Shown: piece by piece, positions 12,065-23,060 of the stretch | How positions within the stretch are numbered: the first letter of the stretch is position 1 | Layout: every line of letters starts with the position of its first letter | From: Ursus arctos | Lineage: Eukaryota > Chordata > Mammalia > Carnivora > Ursidae | DNA: 64,000 nucleotides | Assembly (NCBI RefSeq): GCF_023065955.2 | Contig: NW_026623100.1 | Span: forward strand, 9,584,501-9,648,500 | Reading direction: 5' to 3' | The notes under the pieces: model-generated | Database searches by the model: none | Seen by the model: the letters and a program-made list of their open reading frames with translations, nothing else | What the model was told of the DNA's origin: nothing | Position numbers and translations under genes: made by a program

Positions 12065-12581
12065 TGTATCAATCATGTCTTTTTATTCGTATCAATCATG
12101 TCTTTTTATTCTGTAATTTTGATGCTTTGACATCTTGGAGCCTGGCTGACCCTGAAGGGACTGCCTTTCCCAGGGGTAGCTGATTCTTAGAGATGTTGGG
12201 AGTGTAGCTTTTATATACCAACCAACCAATCCAGAGTCCACACCCCCCAACCACCTCCTTTATCAGGCCACTATCCGTCTGCCCTAATCACCCCAAGTAC
12301 CAGACAACTAGGGGCAGCCTCTGTACTGTAGAACCCACTGAAAGTATTCAAACTAGCCAATCCTGAACCTGCTTTCCCTGCCTCACCCATTCCTTTCCTT
12401 GTAAAGCACTGTAAAGGCTCTTGGCCACGTTTTCCCCTTCCTCCCTCTGCCTCCTTGACCAACCTTTGTGCTTCCCTGTGTGGCCTCCATGGTGTGATGT
12501 GCCCCCTCCACTTGGGACGTGTGAGTAACATGTTATCCTTTCAATGGCAATTGTCTTCTGATCACTTGTCTTCTGTCATCA
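12065..12581 (+). mobile_element. Probable solo ERV-type LTR
   Basis: Recognised by organisation. A U3-like part with direct repeats comes first. A 'tcctgaacctgctttccctg' stretch and a 'gtaaaggctcttggccac' segment (a decayed TATA or poly(A)-signal-like region) follow. Then comes a C/T-rich R-U5-like part ending 'gtgagtaacatgttatcc' and 'cttctgtcatca'. If it starts TG at 12065 and ends CA at 12581, the flanks ctcc and ttcc could be an imperfect 4-base duplication. No gag/pol/env sequence flanks it. The family was recalled by similarity and the ends are uncertain. Confidence 0.45.
12066..12111. repeat. Perfect 23-bp tandem duplication
   Basis: Two identical 23-base units, 12066-12088 and 12089-12111, each begin with gtatcaatcatg and end with tttttattc. 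They lie at the left end of the probable LTR, where short U3 repeats are common. Confidence 0.95.
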
Positions 12582-12599
12582 TTCCTGAATAATAATAAA

Positions 12600-13829
12600 C
12601 CTACATTTAAAAGACACCAGCCCTGAGGAAGGCAAATCCCACAGAGCAAGGAAACTAACTCTCAGTTTGCTTGGGTCCCCATGATGGAGGTGAGGAAGAT
12701 CCAGCCGACAGGCCTTGATCCTGCATCTGGTAGGCCAGGGGCATGCGAAGGTCACTTCTACCCAGACAGAACTGAGCACCAAAGCCTATCTCTGACACCC
12801 CTGCTGTTTGAAGGACAAGAATGGGGGGAGGGGTCAGCTAGGGTACCCTGTGTGAGACAAGGTGATGGTGAGAAAGTGCCAAATTCTTAGAAGTCACACA
12901 CGTGCTCCTGTTCCAGGTCTTCTCCCTACTCTGACCCAGGAACATTCTGTTTGCCTGGCCAGGCATCATGGCTGCCCTAGACAGGGCTTGCTTTGTTTTT
13001 GTCTCAATTAAAAATGAGGTGCCGAAGCATGTCTCTTAATCAAGTGTTAAAAGTCTTGGTATTTCTTCTGGCTTCTGCTTCCTCTCCATTCTTTGTTCTT
13101 TCTGATGAATTTTCCACTGAAAGTTAATGCTAGTAATAAATGATCAGAAGCAAAACATGGAAGTATAAAGTCAGTTCTAAAAACTACGCACATACCTAAT
13201 GATAATCCTGTCGGGTGCCTACATTGTATAAAAATCAGAAAGCACTCCTTTTACCTGCTATGGCATTTCCCTCACCGCTGCCTCATTGGCTGGGAGTGGC
13301 CGCCTACAGTTTTCCAGAATGTTCACAGAACCCTGTGGGCTGAGCTGATGTCCCACGCCTTCTCTCCCAAGGCATACTCGGCCACACTAACACAGAATAT
13401 CTGGGGGAGATCAGGGGAGGCTGCTGTGGAAAAAAGACCAAAAGAAAAACGCAGCTCATTTAGAACTTGCCAGTGTACAAACAAAATGATACTCATGTGT
13501 TCAGTGGATGAGGCAGGGATGGATTTACCACTAAATTTACCAAGCTTTAATTTCAGGGCTCCTGGGTTGTGTGGTCCTCTTATAAGGCCCTGTACCTAAT
13601 TTTAGTATTTATATTTTGCATTCTTTTTTTTGAAGGAGAGCTCAACAGTCTTTAGGGCCCACAAAACTTGCATCTGTCCCAGGGAAGGAGTTATGTGGTT
13701 ATGTGGGTGTTAGGTGATGCTTTTACTCCTTTTCATATAAATCTGTCATGATGAAAGCACATATTGAGATGACATGTGTCAACATCGTTCAAAAACAGTG
13801 GCATTGGTACCACTGATAATAAATGTATT
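12600..13829. other. Gene-free sequence
   Basis: No gene or clear repeat is recognised. Open frames at 12681 and 13348 are short and unsupported. Confidence 0.5.
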
Positions 13830-14480
13830 TCAAATATATTGTTCATTACATCTTAACAGACTTGTATTGAAACCTTTTTGCTTTTCTTTATGGCATTCAG
13901 ATCTGTTAGAAATCCATTTGGACAATGAGAGAAAAAAATGACAAGTCAGTGCTTTTATTTCTCAGCAATATGTCTGTCCTTCTGGGTTTTAAACCTAAAA
14001 ACGAATTTTTAAAGACTTAAAGTACGCAGTTGCATTGTTATTTTTATGACCATCAAATTAATTCTTTCATCTACCACTTGAAACCAATGGAGATTGACGG
14101 CCCCGTTTTCTTCCTTTAATGATGTAAACCTCATTGAAAATGAAGATTCTGGAGGATAAAAAATGGTGCCGTGACTGCTATTGATTAACTGTCTTGTTGG
14201 CTTCATTGTTCAGCCCTCATTGGCCTCTTGGGCAGAGGGAGGCCCAAGAATAACATTGCTGACATTTCCTTGAAAAGATGCAATGCTTTGACAAAGACAG
14301 CTGCATGCCTTAAAAAGATACAGTTTTGATGTACATGCTTTCGTCTTTTCAGAAGTACGAGTGATTGATTACAATGCATAGAGAGACTTCTAAAAGTTAC
14401 GTCAGGTTAAATGTTTATCTGCAATACTTAAGAATGAAAGTCATTGTAAGATGGTGATTTGCAAAAACCACACTACTACA
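13830..14480. promoter_or_regulatory. Unique AT-rich block, possible conserved non-coding element
   Basis: This stretch has no interspersed repeat that I recognise and an even composition with motifs such as caaattaatt, ttgattaact and gattgattacaatg. These are homeodomain/PBX-like AT cores. It is listed only as a candidate; conservation cannot be measured here. Confidence 0.25.
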
Positions 14481-15069
14481 ATTTTTAGAAAGAAATTGAT
14501 GAAGTGGGAAGAAATCAAGGAAAAGATAATATACTTATCCACAAGCACTAGAGTAATGATAACATTTAATTTAAATAAACATTTCTAGTCTTGTAGCTAT
14601 GAAATCCTGACTGTAGTTTTTAATATGGTACAGAAAATGAAATGCTATCTTAAAATGGCAGTGCTCAAATATTATACAACATGCTGCATCTTCTACTTAA
14701 TTGACAGTTTTTATTCCCTTGAAATTACATATGATGTCCTCAATGTCTATGCTTTATAGGGGAGATCTGTTTAACTTATCCCAATACTTTCATCACCTAC
14801 TCTCTTCATTTGTTCTCAAATTACCGTGAAGTTTTATTGTATTTTATTTTTAGAGTTACGTCTTCCAATCCCAGTATTTTATTGGGAATATACTTTTTTC
14901 ATCCCTTGCTTTGGAATTATCCAAAGTATTTATATTAGGTTCATTCATTACTAAAACATTTGGTGGGAAGTTTTGACTGTATAGGACAGTGTTATTAATA
15001 TAACACTTGCTGAGTTTGGTTACAGAGAATAAGGGCAGAGAGGTGACTCTTAGAATCATGTGTGTTCAT

Positions 15070-15335
15070 GGATGTTTGGTGCAGCCTGGAGTACTGTGCC
15101 TGTTTGGAGTTAGACCCAGACTGAAGTGTGTCTCTCCACCCTACGGCAGGGTGATCGGGGACAAGTTATACCTACCTTACTAAGCCGTGTTAACTCATCT
15201 GTGAATGAGGGGAAGTAAGATGATCTCCTAGGGATGTGACGCAGGATCAAATCAGATAAAGCATAGAAAGGGTTTAGCACAGGGCCTTTTACAGTAAGTG
15301 CTCAGTACTTGTCATTGAGTACAACCATAACAAAG
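15070..15335 (+). repeat. MIR SINE, decayed
   Basis: Order of words: 'gatcggggacaagttatacc', 'aactcatctgtgaatgagg', a middle part, then 'tttagcacagggcctttta' and 'cagtaagtgctcagtac'. This follows a full-length MIR in sense orientation with many substitutions. Confidence 0.65.
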
Positions 15336-15337
15336 AT

Positions 15338-15470
15338 GTATATTTATTAAATGCTAATCATGTTCCAGGTACTGTATTATGAACTGGGATGTTTTTGAAT
15401 CAAGAATAACAGAATAACACCTAACATTAAAGAGATTATATTTTCTGGTACAAGTACATCTATTTAAGTG
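15338..15470 (-). repeat. L2 3'-end fragment (antisense)
   Basis: Contains 'tatttattaaatgctaatca' and 'tgttccaggtactgtatta', the antisense L2 3' terminus, immediately after the MIR. Confidence 0.5.
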
Positions 15471-16303
15471 ATAATTATAATGTAATGTGATAACCACATT
15501 ACTGTGAATATACACTACGATATTTTGCAAGCAGGAATGATGTGTCGCTTAGAAAAAATAGTCAACTTCATAAACTAGGCTGATGCTGAGTTAACAAGCA
15601 CAATGCCAACCCGACCCCGAATAATCAGTTATAAGAAAGGCTGAGAGTCTGGAAGAATTCATTGCCCTTTTTTTTTTTTACCTAATGGTGATTCTAGTAA
15701 CGATAGTTTGGGGTTTTTTTCCCCTCTGATTTTGTGTTTAAAAAAAAAAAAAAGATTTTTTACCTTTTCTGGACTCAGAGACCGGTTCTCTGGCTTAGGG
15801 CTGCATTTGTACTTGCTCTTTGCCTTAGACCACTTCCATTCTAGAGATTGAGGCTAAATTGAACATGACAGGGAGGTTCAGGTGACCGGATTAGCTCAGC
15901 TGTCTTCTACCAGCACACCTGCTGCTTTTAGAGTCCCTGCCCCACCCACCAGAACAGGGAAGCAGCTGGGACCTGTGCAGGCCAACCAGGATTTCCACCA
16001 TTTCTGTTTCAAACACTGACTGGTGATATAGCTTTGGATTCAAGAGTAGTTCAACCATCCCATGAAGGGACGTTGAGAGATGGTAAATGATGAAACTTTA
16101 AAAATTAGGTGTCACTGGACATTGAATTAAGGAATTAGTTCAATTAAATTTTGCTGTTCTTTATAGCATCAGGTACAAGCTGAAGTTGATATTTTAGAGA
16201 TAGTTTTTCTAAATTGAGGTACTAAAAATAAAACTTTCAGGAAAACTCCCAAATTAATATAGTAAAATGCTTTCGTGATTGCTGTTGTTCTTTGCCATTC
16301 AAG

Positions 16304-16487
16304 AAATCTACAAATGTTGATTGGGATAGGCCGGTGACGGGTAGTAAGGAGGGCACGTATTGCATGGTGCGCTGGGTGTTATACGCAAGTAATGAATCGT
16401 GGGACATTACATCAAAAACTAGGGATGTACTGTATGGTGACTAACATAACATAATAAAATATTATTATTAAAAAAAAATCTACAAAT
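16304..16487 (+). mobile_element. 5'-truncated carnivore L1 3' end with target duplication
   Basis: The element is about 160 bp (16316-16475) with 'ggataggccggtgacggg', 'gggcacgtattgcatggtgc', 'gatgtactgtatggtgact' and a terminal A-tail. Identical 12-base copies of aaatctacaaat lie at 16304-16315 and 16476-16487, marking target-primed insertion. Two further copies of the same tail occur near 35.4 and 51.3 kb. Confidence 0.9.
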
Positions 16488-17754
16488 CAAATGTTAGAAT
16501 GGAATTTCTTCCACAGCAGTCATTTTTGTATCGGTCTGCCTTCGAGTCATCAATTTTTTTTCACTTTGGGTAACAAAATTTCTTCCTTGGCATGTGGTGT
16601 ACAGACCTTCTTTTAAAGGACCTTAATCCAATGGACTCAAAGTTAAAATAGTCCAAAAGCAATTAGAGATTTTTCTAATGGCAAACTTGCATCCTTTGCA
16701 TTTCTCCAGCAGGGAGGGGAGACAGTAAGGGGCTGCAGATGCTTTTAGATCTGCCTCCAGGCCTGACATCGTGGGAATGCATCCATCCTGTGTAAGGAGG
16801 CTGTCTGACCTTGCATGTCCCTCCTGTGTTCCTGGAAAAAAAAATTGCTCAGTGACTCCAGTGTATTAGTTTTAATTTAGTGGTGGGCATCTCAGAGTAT
16901 CCATGTGTTGGAGTAGTAGGCTAAGGCCAGTCTGAAGAAAGAGTTCCCCAGCAAGGGCTGGCCAGGGGTGAGATGAATGTTCTCCCAGTTGTGGAATATG
17001 GGTGGAAAGTAGTAAGGCCTAGCTAGTGTGAAGCTGAGCACCTATCTTTAGGGTCACGGAAACCTTTCCAAAGTGGGAGAGAGACAGTAAATCTGAAAGG
17101 CACAATATAAGTGAGCAAGATGTGAACAGGTTGGGATAACACACAGAGGGCATAGAAGAGGTATGTTTAAAGGATAGTTTTAGAATGTATTTTAAGGATT
17201 TAGGAAAAAACTGTACACATGGTTCAGGTGTTGTTCTCCAGATCAATCACTGAGTAAACTGGATCAGTAAACTTTCATTGTTGACATGTTCCCTGTTCCA
17301 TCTTTAGACAGTAGGAGATGAAATAAAACTGGTTGACAGCAGGTAAGCCCCCTTTCTGTCATGCAGTCAGAGAGGTAGATGGAGAAGACTTATCAAATAA
17401 TAGATTCTAAAGCTGGCCCTCTAGGTATGGCCTACCCTCCAAATGAGCTTGTTCAAATGGCCTAAGTGAGTGGTTGAGTTTCTCTCACACGCAGGAGTAA
17501 GACATGGTGAATGAGCAGATCCAGTTCAGACAAGTTAGTAGTCATTGAACAGGGAAAGGGCTCTGTATCTTTTACTACCTCCGAAACTTAGAAGGGTTTG
17601 CAGTGGACTTTTCAGGACTTAAAAAGCCCCTGTACCTTTATCCCTGGAACCAGCAACCACTGGGAATAAACACAGATTTCAAGGCCTGCATTTTCTCTCT
17701 GAGACTCGTATTTCCTCAAGTTCAAGGTGGGAGTAGGAAAATAATCTTAATTTG
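16488..17754. other. Gene-free sequence
   Basis: Unique sequence. A 35-bp exon-like unit (17308-17342) lies between an acceptor (ttccatctttag) and a cag|gtaagc donor, open as TVGDEIKLVDS. It is too short to support a gene. Confidence 0.4.
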
Positions 17755-17881
17755 ATTACATTTTTATTTAGTCTTTCTTTGGGTAAGGCACTCGGTTATG
17801 TGTAGATTATATGCATGGGAGTCCAGACACAATCCCTGCTATCAGAGACATATTGGTAAGACTAAAGTGGAACATTAAAAT

Positions 17882-18082
17882 AGCTCAGTAAGACAGTGGG
17901 GTGCCTGGGTGGCTCAGTCAGTTAAGCGTCCAACTCTTGATTTCAGATCAGGTCATGATCTCAGGGTTGTGAGATCGAGCCCCACATCAGGCTCCACGGT
18001 GGGTGGGGAGTCTGCTTAAGATTCTGTCTCTCCCTCCGCTCACCCCCCCCCCCTTAAAAAACATAACAGCTCAATAAGACAG
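17882..18082 (+). mobile_element. Can-SINE with 15-bp target duplication
   Basis: The tRNA-derived head 'gggtgcctgggtggctcag' is followed by 'gttaagcgtccaactcttga' and 'ttgtgagatcgagcccc', a C-run at about 18043-18053 and a short A-rich tail. The flanks agctcagtaagacag (17882-17896) and agctcaataagacag (18068-18082) match at 14 of 15 positions. Element body is 17897-18067. Confidence 0.95.
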
Positions 18083-18140
18083 AAGGGAATAAATATCAAG
18101 CAAAAGGGTTGTAGACATTGGATTTTAAGCAGGAAGGAGA

Positions 18141-18252
18141 GGGGCACCCAGCTGGCTCAGTCAGTGGAGGAAGTGACTCTTGATCTCGGGTTGCAAGTTT
18201 GAGCCCCATGTTGGGTATAGAGATTATCTAAAAATAAATCTTTTTTAAAAAC
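18141..18252 (+). repeat. Short, old Can-SINE
   Basis: A decayed head 'ggggcacccagctggctcag' is followed by 'tgatctcgggttgcaagttt', 'gagccccatgttgggtatag' and 'agattatctaaaaataaatc'. It lacks the CT-rich stretch, as in older SINEC subfamilies. Flanking 'caggaag' words may be remains of a target duplication. Confidence 0.85.
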
Positions 18253-18560
18253 CAGGAAGATGAGAGAAAGTCTTTATATTGTGAGGTATGGTTTGAGCAG
18301 ACCTTCAGAGGAAGAATTTGAGGAGGAGGAAAAAGGAGGGGCTCTCAGCAGGAACGCGCAGACTGTTTAGAAGGAAATGCCCAAATGAACCAGACAGGAA
18401 GAGGAAGGCTTAGTAAGGGGCTGCGCTTGGCTCTGTGGACTGCAGATTTATCCTCTAGGGATGGGAGCCATTAAAGCTCAGAGCATGGAGCATGGAAAAC
18501 TGAATGGTGAGAGCTATATTTTAAAATTAACCTAGTAGTAGAGGATAGTGTTGTTTGAAA

Positions 18561-20360
18561 AGGGTGGGTGGCAGGCAGGCTTTTCGGGAGTTGTTTCTGG
18601 CTGAAGAACACCAAAAACGAACATGGATTGTTCCAGTGAATACCCTTTGTAGAAGGGAGGAAAGGTTCCAGGATGGTAGGAGAAACAAATACAGTGAAGC
18701 CAGCAATCCCTAAGCAACAGTGTGTCTCCTCTGCTACCTGCCTTGTGTGGTCTTCTCAGTGAAAGTTGGTAGACAGAACAGACTCATCCTGCTTTAACTA
18801 AATAACTTTGAACATCTAGATTATCAATAAGCAAATAAAGGAATAATTATTTGCTTTTCAAAATGGTTCTTTGCTGAAGAATGGATTATGGTGGCATTGC
18901 TTTATAGACCAAACTCTAAAATATTTAAGCTACGATGTCTGTATCTTTAGTAACACACACATTGGGTGAAATGAGGCAACATTTATCTTTACTGCACACA
19001 GACCTCATCTCTTTATTTGGCCTATTAAATAAATCAACATTATTAATGTTTGGTGGTTGCTTTGTGGAATGACTAAGCTGCATTCTGTGTCTCATGATAC
19101 ATAAGGCCTTTTGCAATGAAGAACAAAAGCGCAACCATTTTGAATTTAGCAAAATTTTATTTCCTGCAATGCTTCCTTCTTCCTGAAATTTATAATAATG
19201 CTGTCTAGCCTTGTTTTTATTTTCACATATACCTAAAACTAAATTTTTGTCCCTTCCTGATTCTGTAGATGGCTATCTGTTGATTTTAGATTGAGGCTGT
19301 TTCAGTTGAGGACAAAGAAGCCATCTTGAGGGCGACACTGGAGAAATGATAAAAGAAAACGTATGTTATCTCTCTTCTCTCCATGAAATCATGATGTGCC
19401 AAAAGAAAAAAGACCTTTGTTAAACACAGTGGTTCTCTTCCATATGAAATTGAAGGGTCACTCCAAAGATTAATGATTCTGAGATGTTAATTCAGAAGAG
19501 ATTTTATTTTTAAAGGCTGAGATTTATTCTGAGCCAGAGGATTCTGAGTTCAGCTGGGGGACTAATGAAGCATGTATTTTATTTTGTGGAGCTCCTAGTG
19601 GTACTGTCAGTCATTTAACCTGGGGCCTGTTTGCAGGAATTTCAAATCGGGTTGAAAGTCTAGGCATTCAAATGGTGAGATCCTTCTTCATCGGGAATTT
19701 TCTCAGAAAACATTTAGGAGGTAGCTTATTTCTTTTATACTTGAAAGGTTTTATGTGTGAGTTCTGTGTTTCCGTGAAGGTGCCATATTGGTGTGAATTT
19801 ATATTATTAACATATTGCAAAGGTTAAAAGGCACATTCTTCACAGTAGGGCACCTTCCAGTCCCTGGGTTGTGTGTTGTTTTTCCTGCCTGGGGTCAAAA
19901 ATAAAACAATTTATTGATATCCTAACCATTTATCTTCCCAGACTCCAGGTGAGGCTTAAATTTCATTTAAAAATATGTCTCTGAATGTACAACGCTTTTT
20001 CGGAGTTGAAAATTGCATGGAATAACACCTTGTTTTTCTTTGTCAGAAGTAATCTTTAGTCCACCTCTCAGACTGCACCCCTTCACTGGCTTCTTGTCCC
20101 CTTCTCACCAGTACTTCTCATGGCCTCTTCGAAACATGGCATTAGCTTCTCCCTTCCCTGATTAATGTTGTTATTAGATCATAAACCAATCAACGTGCAT
20201 TGTTAGGAAATTGATAGGCAGAAATAAAGTGGCCATGATTTGGGTTCAAACTATAGAGTTTCTTTATGAGGTCAACTATCATTTTGACAGTCTTGAGCCT
20301 TGCATTGAATTCAGCTCAGTCATGTTATAAAGAAAATTCTCCATTAGAAGTAAAGAATCT
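18561..20360. other. Repeat-poor gene-free sequence
   Basis: No gene, retrocopy or clear repeat is seen over 1.8 kb, which is unusual for this window. Confidence 0.5.
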
Positions 20361-20575
20361 TGGGGCATCTAGGTGGTTCAGTTGTTAAGCATCTGCCTTC
20401 GGCTCAGGGCGTGATCCCAGGGTCCTGGGATCAAGCCCCACATTGGGTTTCCTGCTCCACTGGGAGCCTGCTTCTTTCTCTCGCATTCCCCCTGCTTGTG
20501 TTCCCTCTCTCCCTGGCTGTCTCTCTCTCTCTCTGTTAAATAAATAAATAAAATCTTTTAAAAAAATAAAAGAAG
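20361..20575 (+). mobile_element. Full-length Can-SINE
   Basis: Head 'ggggcatctaggtggttcag', middle 'cttcggctcagggcgtgatc', CT repeat at about 20518-20535 and an (AAAT)n-aatctttt tail. Flanks share an 'agaag...gaatctt' pattern with extra bases on the right, so the target duplication is only partly visible. A second AAAT/AACTAAAT simple run follows to about 20622. Confidence 0.9.
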
Positions 20576-22239
20576 AGAAACAGAATCTTATAAATAAATA
20601 AACTAAATAAATAAACTAAAACGGGATATTCAGTAGAATATTGCTGGTTTCACTGTGACCTCCCATTTGTCATGATGCGTTCTTTCATTAGCCAAACCTT
20701 CAAACAGAGGAAACCACCCATCTGGAGATGGGCCATCATTGGACACTGGCAACAATGCCAATGAACCAGACAGGCCTTGGGGGGGGGGGGTGTACCTCAA
20801 GCCAGGCCAGCAGTTGGTGACTAGTCATTGAAAAACCCAGGCTCCTATGTAATGCTGCCCACTAGCTTACTTTTTCCTAGCTGGATGGTTTCAGTCTCTG
20901 CTCTGGGATATTTCTCCAGCATTTTGACCTCATAAAATATAATGTCTCTAGAATACCTAGATTGGTTAATTATAGTTTATCCTGCAGAATGGGGCTATAG
21001 AAACCCCCTCGTGCAGATTAATGGCTATTCCCTAGACATCAGGTAAACCTCAACAGTGTAATTATTTGTGTCTTCATTTTATATATATTTGCTCACACAT
21101 ACACAGAACTAAGAGCTGGAGAGACACATGGGTCAACTGAGCTCTCACAAAGCAGGGACAGCCAAAGAATGCAAAGAATGATTTATATGTTGCAATAAGA
21201 GAGAATGGGTTGGGGAGGGGAGATATATATATAGAGAGAGAGACAGAGAGAGGCAAATGAGGACCAATCATGCTGAAATGAGACATGATTTGCTGCTATT
21301 TTCCTTTCTCAGTGTATTTTTCCTGGATGCCTCCCTAGCAGTGCTGTTCAGTCACTTCTGTTGTGTGTGTGCTCGTGCATAAATTCAGGTCAAGTACAAA
21401 ACCCTGATTTCTCTATTCATCATAGGAACAGGTAATGTTCTTATCAATACATAACAAGAAATTGCAACTAATTTGGCTCATGACCTTATTCTTTTATCAT
21501 TAATGGTTGAAATGGTGTTTGCCTGGCCATTAACGCATTCGGTTCAGTAAACTAAAGCTGTTTGAAATTTTCACTAATCCTTTCCCATTGAGGGCTTACC
21601 TGGACCAAATCACTCCTGAATAAAACAACAAAGCAAATGCATGCACAGGTTTCTAAGATTTTCCGGATCAAACGTGATTTACAGGGCACAGCATTTTAAA
21701 ATAGGATTTCTTTTTTTTTTTTTTGAAATCACAAAACCCATAGTACTGGAGAATGAATGAGCTGTTTCCTGAAAATATGAATTGCATGAACTTACCCCAT
21801 AAAGTGTTCAAGTATTGAGGGCTTATTTTTTTTCCCAATGAAAACATGAACCAATATATAGCATAAAAGTAGAAAAATGGTTTAACACCTAGCACAAAGA
21901 TGCTTTTCGAAGGAATCCGTCTTTGCTATTTAATTTACATTTTGAGGGCTCATTAGGATGATGAATGACACAACTGGAGAATAAAACATACTTCCTGAAC
22001 AAAAGACGATCTCTGTAGCCTAATAACATTTTATGCCAGCACTTACATTTGTCAGAAGTGGATGCTATTTATCCCTATGATTATTTAAAAATCATTTTTA
22101 TTGTCCTTTGTGCTGTGTCCTCTTCTGGGAATTTTAATTCAGAGTTTGACACCTACTTATTAACTTCGGTGAAGTATGGAGTACAAAGGCCCATACTCTA
22201 TAAAGAATTCTAAACAGCCATGTTTATATTGCCTGCAGC
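20576..22239. other. Repeat-poor gene-free sequence
   Basis: Contains an (AAAT)n-like run to 20622, a G-run at about 20779-20789, an (AT)n-(AG)n tract at about 21222-21251 and a T-run at about 21710-21724. No gene is seen. Confidence 0.5.
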
Positions 22240-23060
22240 TGTACACAGATTAGCTCAGTTTGGATTTGTTTCGATCTGAAGCAGAAAGCCTGTTGGAACA
22301 GCACGTCACCTCTGCTTCCTGGGCGAAGCAAGTGCTCTCTCCGTCTGAGCCGAGCGGGGCTGACGGAGGCGACAGAAGGGGCATTTTCCTAATTATGCTG
22401 CAACCCTTCTGCATTACTTCCATTCCCCTGGCCTCCTCCAACTGCTCCTCCCAAACAACACGCTGTCATCTGTCGCCACATACTGATGCCCGTTCTCTCC
22501 TCTCTGATCTCCTCACCCAGCCTGCACTTCGACTCCCACACCCTCACTATTATTCCAGATTGCTTCTTCCTCAGCCATCTGTTCCCCTGGCGGTGTATTT
22601 TCACATCTCCTCAGTGGGCTAGGGCTTGGTTTTGTTTTTTTTTTTTTTCCCCAGGGTGGGTAGCACCCTTTTGAAATTGAGTGGGAGTCCTCGCTGCGTG
22701 ATGAGATCCACAGCAGGAATCCTGGAGCGAGGGATTCTCCATGTGGCACAGCCATAAAAGCCCAGCCCACGCCGCCTGGGCAGCCGCCGGCAGGATCCTC
22801 CGGCTCATCCCCCGGCCCCCTTGCAAACCCCGATCTCCACCCGCCACCTTAGAATGCCAACTCATTTTACCGGTGACTCAGCTTAGAGGGTTTTTTTTTT
22901 AATAAAGGGCAAGTGTCTGGTCTTTCCCAAGAGGAAAAACCTGTCCCCGCACTGTGAGTCAGAGCCTCAGGATGGGCTGTGTCCCGGGAGATGCCTCCGT
23001 GGGGCTCTCCCAGGGCGCGGGACCGACAGCCAGGCAGCGTGCGGCGGGCTCCTCTCACTT
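22240..23060. promoter_or_regulatory. GC/CpG-richer island, candidate regulatory element
   Basis: This segment is clearly richer in G+C and CpG than its AT-rich surroundings, most of all 22960-23050, which holds about nine CpGs. Two exact AP-1 consensus sites are present: tgactca at 22874-22880 and tgagtca at 22955-22961. Overlapping open frames on both strands are short and mutually inconsistent, so I read the signal as regulatory rather than coding. A distal enhancer or a minor promoter are both possible; no TATA or downstream gene is evident. Confidence 0.35.

Larger units (their letters stand above)
17755..18560 (-). repeat. L2 fragment (antisense), split by two Can-SINEs
   Basis: Pieces at 17755-17881, 18083-18140 and 18253-18560 read in antisense L2 order ('cacaatccctgctatcagag', 'gagcagaccttcagaggaag', 'gatgggagccattaaagc'). 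The two SINEs at 17897 and 18141 interrupt it, so the L2 is the older layer. Confidence 0.55.

Noticed and set aside
22260..22622. 120-codon plus-strand open frame in the GC-rich island
   Set aside because: Several mutually overlapping frames on both strands are open there because of base composition; no domain is visible.
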